Below the pieces are notes generated by a model. That model was not told the DNA's origin. It made no database searches and saw only the letters and a program-made list of their open reading frames with translations. Below are positions 7,235 through 10,449 of a DNA stretch of 10,449 nucleotides, in pieces. Source of the DNA: Candidatus Stahliibacteriota bacterium (lineage in GTDB: Bacteria > Hydrothermota > Tepidihabitantia > B3-TA06); NCBI GenBank assembly GCA_030592225.1, contig JAUVJT010000064.1, positions 1 through 10,449 of the forward strand, in the 5' to 3' direction. Numbering within the stretch: the first letter of the stretch is position 1; each line of letters opens with the position of its first letter. The position numbers and the translations under genes are program-made.

Positions 7235-7262
7235 AGTATAGCTCTCCTAATCATACTGTCAA
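7235..7262 (-). promoter_or_regulatory. Promoter of the restriction-modification unit
   Basis: Minus-strand TTGACA (7262-7257), a 16-bp spacer and TATACT (7240-7235) form a near-consensus sigma-70 promoter. Transcription should begin around 7228, just downstream of the first in-frame ATG (7232). This makes the ATG at 7217, with its GGAG ribosome-binding site, the functional start. Confidence 0.72.
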
Positions 7263-7283
7263 CCCCCCTCCATCCCAACAACC

Positions 7284-7349
7284 TTGACCTCCCCCATCCC
7301 CGCGTATCATCTTCCAGAATGAAAACCAGATAATTCGGAGGCATTCATG
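7284..7349 (+). promoter_or_regulatory. Candidate second gene-start region resembling that of hutU
   Basis: TTGACC (7284-7289), a short 15-bp spacer and TATCAT (7305-7310) are followed by GGAGG (7337-7341) and an ATG at 7347. The same order of elements occurs at the hutU start (7624-7687). The two stretches share CGCGTAT.AT, then AATGAA, then GGAGGCA, then ATGGC.AAA, at nearly the same spacing. This could be a partial duplication or the remnant of a lost gene's 5' end; chance similarity of promoter parts is possible. Confidence 0.45.
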
Positions 7350-7490
7350 GCTAAAACAATCACTCCGAAACCGTGTCCATCTTTCGTTCCTCCCAAAAAT
7401 CTGTGCCATCTGCGACACCTGCGGATAGAAAACTCCCGTCCGATTTCGTTCCCCTTAAAAATCTGCGCCATCTGTGAAATCTGTGGTTAA
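7347..7490 (+). CDS. 47-codon ORF with good start signals (possibly a gene remnant)
   Basis: The ORF starts at ATG 7347 with GGAGG 5 nt upstream and ends at TAA 7488-7490. The first nine residues (MAKTITPKP) are followed by sequence that is mostly the translated tandem repeat at 7382-7504, ending in a Cys-rich tail (KICAICEICG). I recognise no family. The likeliest reading is a real or duplicated gene start whose body was lost and replaced by a dispersed intergenic repeat; a functional small peptide is a less likely alternative. The promoter-RBS-start block is better supported than the product. Confidence 0.25.
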   Translation: MAKTITPKPCPSFVPPKNLCHLRHLRIENSRPISFPLKICAICEICG

Positions 7491-7504
7491 AAACTCCTGT
7501 CCGA
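7382..7504. repeat. Two tandem imperfect copies of a 61-62 bp intergenic repeat
   Basis: Copy one spans 7382-7443 and copy two 7444-7504. Both run from TTTCGTTCC through AAAAATCTG(T/C)GCCATCTG, then AAACTCC(C/T)GTCCGA. A degenerate T-rich tail with TTTGCA repeats follows to about 7545, then a short GC-rich inverted repeat near 7542-7557. Phrases of this type are common as dispersed, non-coding repeats in genomes of uncultured bacteria. The minus-strand open frame across it (7360-7590) is a by-product. Confidence 0.7.
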
Positions 7505-7568
7505 TTTGCAATTTGCATTTTGCATTTTGACTTTTGCATTTGCGGCGCAGCCGCGCCCCCGTGTCCAT

Positions 7569-7612
7569 CTTTTGACCATCTTTTGACCAACTTTTGACCA
7601 CCTTTTGACCAA
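7569..7612. repeat. Four perfect 11-bp tandem repeats upstream of the hutU promoter
   Basis: The unit CTTTTGACCAN occurs four times in a row (7569-7579, 7580-7590, 7591-7601, 7602-7612); only the last base varies (T, A, C, A). The 11-bp period is close to one DNA turn, so all copies face the same side of the helix. The array ends 11 bp before the hutU -35 element, a position fit for a regulator-binding array. A slipped-strand microsatellite without function is the alternative. Confidence 0.75.
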
Positions 7613-7623
7613 CTTATTTTTGC

Positions 7624-7651
7624 TTGATTTCGCGCCGATTGCGCGTATTAT
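7624..7651 (+). promoter_or_regulatory. hutU promoter
   Basis: TTGATT (7624-7629), a 16-bp spacer and TATTAT (7646-7651) give a reasonable sigma-70 promoter. Transcription would start near 7658, leaving a leader of about 27 nt that contains the GGAGG ribosome-binding site at 7675-7679. Confidence 0.55.
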
Positions 7652-7684
7652 GGTTAAAAATGAAGCTGAAAATTGGAGGCAATT

Positions 7685-9349
7685 ATGGCCAAAGAGTTTA
7701 AGTACAAACCCGTTAAGTCGCCGAGGGGCACAAAGTTACGCTGCAAAGGCTGGCACCAGGAGGCAGCACTGCGCATGCTTCACAACAACCTTGACCCCCG
7801 GGTGGCCGAGGACCCGGAACACCTTATCGTTTACGGCGGTACAGGCAAGGCAGCCCGCAACTGGCCTGCGTTTGCGGCGATTACCAAATCGCTGAAGCAG
7901 ATGGAGAACGATGAAACCCTACTAGTTCAGTCGGGAAAACCTGTGGGTGTGTTCCGCACGCATCCCTATGCGCCACGGGTACTTATAGCGAACTCCAACC
8001 TGGTTCCTGACTGGGCAAACTGGGACGAGTTCCGCCGCCTGGAAGCGCTGGGACTCATCATGTACGGCCAAATGACCGCCGGCTCGTGGATTTACATCGG
8101 CACCCAGGGTATCATCCAGGGCACGTATGAGACGCTGGCAGAGCTTGCCAGGCAACACTTTGCGGGATCGCTGCGCGGCACATTGACCCTGACTGCTGGC
8201 ATGGGCGGGATGAGCGGTGCCCAGCCCCTGTCCGTGACCATGAACGACGGCGTGTGCCTTAACGTTGAGGTTGACCCGACAAAAATCCAGAGAAGAGTCA
8301 AGGAAGGCTTCTGCGACAAAATGACCGCCAGGCTGGACGAAGCCCTGCGTTGGGTTGACGAGGCCGTAAAGAAAAAGGAGCCGTTGTCAGTCGGACTGGT
8401 CGGCAACGCATCGCAGGTGCATCCGCAGCTTGTCAAGCGCGGCATCATCCCCGACATTGTGACCGACCAGACCTCAGCGCACGACGCGCTCAACGGCTAC
8501 GTGCCCGGCAAGATGACGCTCAAGCAGGCGTTAGCAATGCGCAAGCGCGACCCCAAGGGCTATATCAAAACCAGTTTTGAGTCCATGGCGCGGCACATGG
8601 AAGCCATGCTGGCCATGCAAAAGGCGGGCGCAGTGGCGTTCGACTACGGCAACAACATCCGGGGTCAGGCCAAGAAGGCGGGGGTCAAAAACGCGTTCGA
8701 CATCAAGGGGTTTGTGCCATTGTATATCAGACCGCTGTTCTGCCGAGGCAAAGGGCCGTTCAGGTGGGCGGCGCTATCCGGCGATAAAAAAGACATCTAC
8801 GCAACTGACGAGAAGGTTCTCAAGCTCTTCCCGGATGACGAGATGCTTCACCGCTGGATTCGCAAGGCGCGCGAAAAGGTGCCATTCCAGGGTCTGCCGT
8901 GCCGCATCTGCTGGCTGGGCTACGGCGAACGCGACCGCTTTGGCCTTGAGATAAACAAGATGGTCAAGTCCGGTAAGATTGCCGCACCTGTGGTGATGGG
9001 CCGCGACCATCTGGACACCGGTTCGGTGGCATCGCCCAACCGGGAGACCGAGGCCATGCGCGACGGCTCCGACGCCATTGCCGACTGGCCCCTGCTCAAC
9101 GCCATGCTGAACACCGCGTCGGGAGCGTCCTGGGTCTCGATCCACCACGGCGGCGGCGTAGGCATGGGGCTTTCCATCCACGCCGGTCAGGTAACCGTGG
9201 CCGACGGCACCGCGCAAATGGCTAAACGCATCGAACGGGTTCTGACCAACGACCCGGGCATCGGCATTGCAAGACACGCAGATGCGGGATATGATGTAGC
9301 GATAAAGGTCGCTAAAGCACAAAAAATCAAGATACCCATGCGTAAGTAA
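7685..9349 (+). CDS. hutU: Urocanate hydratase (imidazolonepropionate hydrolyase)
   Basis: Second enzyme of histidine degradation: converts urocanate to 4-imidazolone-5-propanoate using tightly bound NAD+ as an electrophile, in the cytosol. The protein has 554 residues, the usual length, and is conserved throughout. Landmarks are VYGGTGKAARNW (49-60), the NAD-site stretch TAGMGGMSGAQPL (170-182), TDQTSAHD (260-267) and AFDYGNNIRGQA (318-329). The catalytic region LPCRICWLGYGERDRFGL has the expected Cys at 409. HLDTGSVASPNRETEAM (442-458) and HHGGGVGMGLS (487-497) follow. The frame extends to a TTG at 7673, but GGAGG at 7675-7679 lies 5 nt before the ATG at 7685, which is therefore the start. 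No other hut gene (hutH, hutI, ftcD) is in the window, so it appears monocistronic. Confidence 0.97.
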   Translation: MAKEFKYKPVKSPRGTKLRCKGWHQEAALRMLHNNLDPRVAEDPEHLIVYGGTGKAARNWPAFAAITKSLKQMENDETLLVQSGKPVGVFRTHPYAPRVLIANSNLVPDWANWDEFRRLEALGLIMYGQMTAGSWIYIGTQGIIQGTYETLAELARQHFAGSLRGTLTLTAGMGGMSGAQPLSVTMNDGVCLNVEVDPTKIQRRVKEGFCDKMTARLDEALRWVDEAVKKKEPLSVGLVGNASQVHPQLVKRGIIPDIVTDQTSAHDALNGYVPGKMTLKQALAMRKRDPKGYIKTSFESMARHMEAMLAMQKAGAVAFDYGNNIRGQAKKAGVKNAFDIKGFVPLYIRPLFCRGKGPFRWAALSGDKKDIYATDEKVLKLFPDDEMLHRWIRKAREKVPFQGLPCRICWLGYGERDRFGLEINKMVKSGKIAAPVVMGRDHLDTGSVASPNRETEAMRDGSDAIADWPLLNAMLNTASGASWVSIHHGGGVGMGLSIHAGQVTVADGTAQMAKRIERVLTNDPGIGIARHADAGYDVAIKVAKAQKIKIPMRK

Positions 9350-9458
9350 TTTCCCCTCCCCTGGTGGGAGGGGTCGGTGGCTCAAAGAGACACCGGGGGA
9401 AGGGGGATCGGACTCCCCGCCCCCTTTATCCCCCTCCACCAGGGAGGGGGAAGTATTA
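9347..9458. repeat. Palindromic intergenic element (MITE/REP-like) after hutU
   Basis: The left arm (about 9347-9373) and right arm (about 9430-9458) are imperfect reverse complements, both bounded by TAAT or its complement. Each arm is itself a small palindrome: CCCCTCCC/GGGAGGGG around 5 nt at 9353-9373, and TCCCCCTCC/GGAGGGGGA around 5 nt at 9429-9451. The middle (9374-9429) is G/C-rich. The element begins in the hutU stop codon and could fold in RNA to stop or protect the hutU transcript. It is probably a mobile, non-coding repeat; the minus-strand open frame through it is not a gene. Confidence 0.7.
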
Positions 9459-9519
9459 GGTGAAACGGCGAAGGTGACAGAAGAAAAAGGGGGTTAAGAT
9501 TCCGATGAGGTGAACTAGC

Positions 9520-9547
9520 TTGACAAATCAACGCACGAGTCTATAAT
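9520..9547 (+). promoter_or_regulatory. Consensus leaderless promoter of the wHTH-HEPN unit
   Basis: TTGACA (9520-9525), a 16-bp spacer and TATAAT (9542-9547) match both consensus hexamers exactly. The ATG at 9554 begins 6 nt after the -10 box, so the expected +1 is the A of the start codon. No Shine-Dalgarno is present. Confidence 0.8.
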
Positions 9548-9553
9548 CAACCT

Positions 9554-9859
9554 ATGGGATACCTAGAAACAGTTTTAGGACGAAGGGTTAGCGCCGAAAT
9601 CGACGCACAAAAGGACATGATCTTAAAAGTCCTTTATGAATCATATTACAATTTCTTCAACACAAAAGATCCCCCGACTCCAATGAGTCTCAGGCTACTT
9701 GCACAGAGTATTGGACTTGATAAGAAGCGAACTCGAGATATTTGCACCTTGTTAATAGAAGAAAAGCTAATTGACTCCATGCCTCCTCCTTACGAAAAGT
9801 TTTATCATATAACGCCAAGAGGTATTGAATTTGTCGAAAAAGCAGGCATCAGCAGCTAA
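9554..9859 (+). CDS. Winged-helix protein, partner of the HEPN protein
   Basis: Small protein of 101 residues. An N-terminal helical part (1-35) leads into a winged helix-turn-helix: MSLRLLAQSIGLDKKRTRDICTLLIEEKLI (44-73), with the recognition helix at about 56-70, then a short wing YEKFYHITPRGIEFVEKAG (80-98). I do not recognise a narrower family. It is preceded by a perfect sigma-70 promoter placed for leaderless transcription, and its last 29 bp overlap the start of the HEPN gene. This arrangement suggests a coupled two-gene unit in which this protein may be an autoregulator or antitoxin-like partner; that role is inferred only from position. Both genes are AT-rich compared with hutU. Confidence 0.75.
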   Translation: MGYLETVLGRRVSAEIDAQKDMILKVLYESYYNFFNTKDPPTPMSLRLLAQSIGLDKKRTRDICTLLIEEKLIDSMPPPYEKFYHITPRGIEFVEKAGISS

Positions 9860-10301
9860 AGTCAGTCCTTCTAGAACTTGGGATTGGTTGGATCAGGCAA
9901 AGCGCGACTTAGCTTTGGCGGACATTGCAATCACTAACCAATATTATGAGTGGCCATGTTATTTATGCGAGCAAAGCGCCGAAAAAACACTAAAGGGGTT
10001 AGGTAATTTCCTAAGACGAACTCCAAAAGAATTATGGGGACATTCTACGAATGATCTATTAAGAATTTTACCCTTGCCTTTGGTACCCAGAGAGCTTGAC
10101 GAAGCAAGCAGAGGACTGGATGAACATGCGGTAGCCTCACGATACCCAGGCATAAGTGGCTACCCTGGCAAAACTTATACATTAACAGACGCGAAAGATG
10201 CGAAACAAAATGCGGAACTTATAATTCGTTTTGTCGGAAAGCTTTTAGCGAAACTAGATAAAGCCGTAACAGATTTCAATACAGAGTGGTCTTCTGCGTA
10301 A
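9831..10301 (+). CDS. HEPN-domain protein
   Basis: All-helical protein of about 156 residues matching the HEPN domain pattern: WDWLDQAKRDLALADIA (17-33), YYEWPCYLCEQSAEKTLKGL (38-57), LWGHSTNDLLRIL (68-80), a conserved RYPG (104-107), then YTLTDAKDAKQNAELIIRFV (116-135). HEPN proteins of this type often pair with minimal nucleotidyltransferases as toxin-antitoxin modules, or act as RNases through an R-x4-6-H motif. That motif is not evident here: the nearest Arg to the WGH His is seven residues away. I see no nucleotidyltransferase; the partner is a winged-helix gene. No ATG is available. TTG at 9831 has GAGG at 9819-9822, 8 nt upstream, and is preferred; a TTG at 9825 is too close to it. Confidence 0.82.
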   Translation: MSKKQASAAKVSPSRTWDWLDQAKRDLALADIAITNQYYEWPCYLCEQSAEKTLKGLGNFLRRTPKELWGHSTNDLLRILPLPLVPRELDEASRGLDEHAVASRYPGISGYPGKTYTLTDAKDAKQNAELIIRFVGKLLAKLDKAVTDFNTEWSSA

Positions 10302-10359
10302 AGACTTTCTCCAACAATAAGAGCATAAGAACAGCCGCCTGCAACCTCCCCCACCTTTG

Positions 10360-10449
10360 TCATCGCGAGCCACCTAAAGGTGGCGTGGCGATCTCATGTC
10401 TCAACGTGAAAACACTTACTGCTATGAGATTGCTTCGTCGCTTCGCTCC
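10360..10449. repeat. Dispersed palindromic repeat, cut by the window end
   Basis: The left part holds a small hairpin (GCCACC, 4 nt, GGTGGC at 10369-10384) followed by GCGATCTCAT (10388-10397). The right part begins with ATGAGATTGC (10424-10433), the reverse complement of that decamer with one mismatch, and continues as TTCGTCGCTTCGCTCC. About 26 nt separate the two arms. The composition fits the short intergenic palindromes that contain GCGAAGC and ATCTCAT and are abundant in many uncultured bacterial genomes. No gene is seen between 10302 and the window end. Confidence 0.6.

Noticed and set aside
7360..7590. Minus-strand 76-codon frame
   Set aside because: It consists wholly of intergenic repeats (the 61-62 bp units and the 11-bp array) and has no ribosome-binding site or domain.
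7569..7612. CRISPR array or replication iterons
   Set aside because: Units are 11 bp and directly adjacent without spacers, so not CRISPR. No replication gene or DnaA boxes are nearby, so iterons are unsupported.
8774..9439. Minus-strand open frame of 221 codons across hutU and the palindromic element
   Set aside because: Antisense to the well-conserved C-terminal half of hutU; its own N-terminal part is only translated repeat.
10000..10060. R-x4-6-H RNase motif in the HEPN protein
   Set aside because: The nearest Arg before the WGH His is seven residues away, outside the accepted spacing, so RNase activity is not claimed.

Overview
The window looks like a chromosomal segment of an uncultured, probably deep-branching bacterium with a Gram-negative style gene set. 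The reasons are separate secD and secF genes, a DXP-dependent PdxJ, and a PgpA-type phosphatase. The base composition is mixed: moderately GC-rich housekeeping genes are interrupted by AT-rich accessory genes, and several palindromic intergenic repeats are present. No rRNA, tRNA, CRISPR array or transposase was seen, and I cannot name the phylum from sequence alone.

Layout. Positions 1-4132 (minus strand) hold a housekeeping run read in the order pdxJ, secD, secF, pgpA, cinA (cinA cut by the window edge): vitamin B6 synthesis, the protein-export motor subunits, a phospholipid phosphatase and a CinA-family protein. Upstream of pdxJ, also on the minus strand, is a SAM-dependent methyltransferase gene (4217-4999). 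Divergent from it is a small winged-helix gene (5104-5457). Positions 5567-7217 (minus) are an AT-rich restriction-modification pair: a D12-class adenine methyltransferase followed by an overlapping HNH nuclease with two zinc clusters. Positions about 7235-7684 are intergenic. They hold the methyltransferase promoter, a candidate duplicated gene-start region with a 47-codon ORF, a 62-bp imperfect tandem repeat, four perfect 11-bp tandem repeats and the hutU promoter. hutU (urocanate hydratase, 7685-9349) stands alone. After a palindromic element (9347-9458) comes an AT-rich two-gene unit: a winged-helix protein overlapping a HEPN-domain protein (9554-10301). The window ends inside another palindromic repeat.

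Cross-cutting signal. Four transcription units (the SAM methyltransferase, pdxJ, the 5104 winged-helix gene and the wHTH-HEPN pair) have -35/-10 promoter elements whose -10 box ends only 5-8 nt before the start codon, and they show no clear Shine-Dalgarno site. They are predicted to make leaderless mRNAs. secD, secF, hutU and the restriction-modification methyltransferase instead have recognisable ribosome-binding sites. The most system-like loci are the restriction-modification pair and the wHTH-HEPN pair. The latter has no visible nucleotidyltransferase partner.
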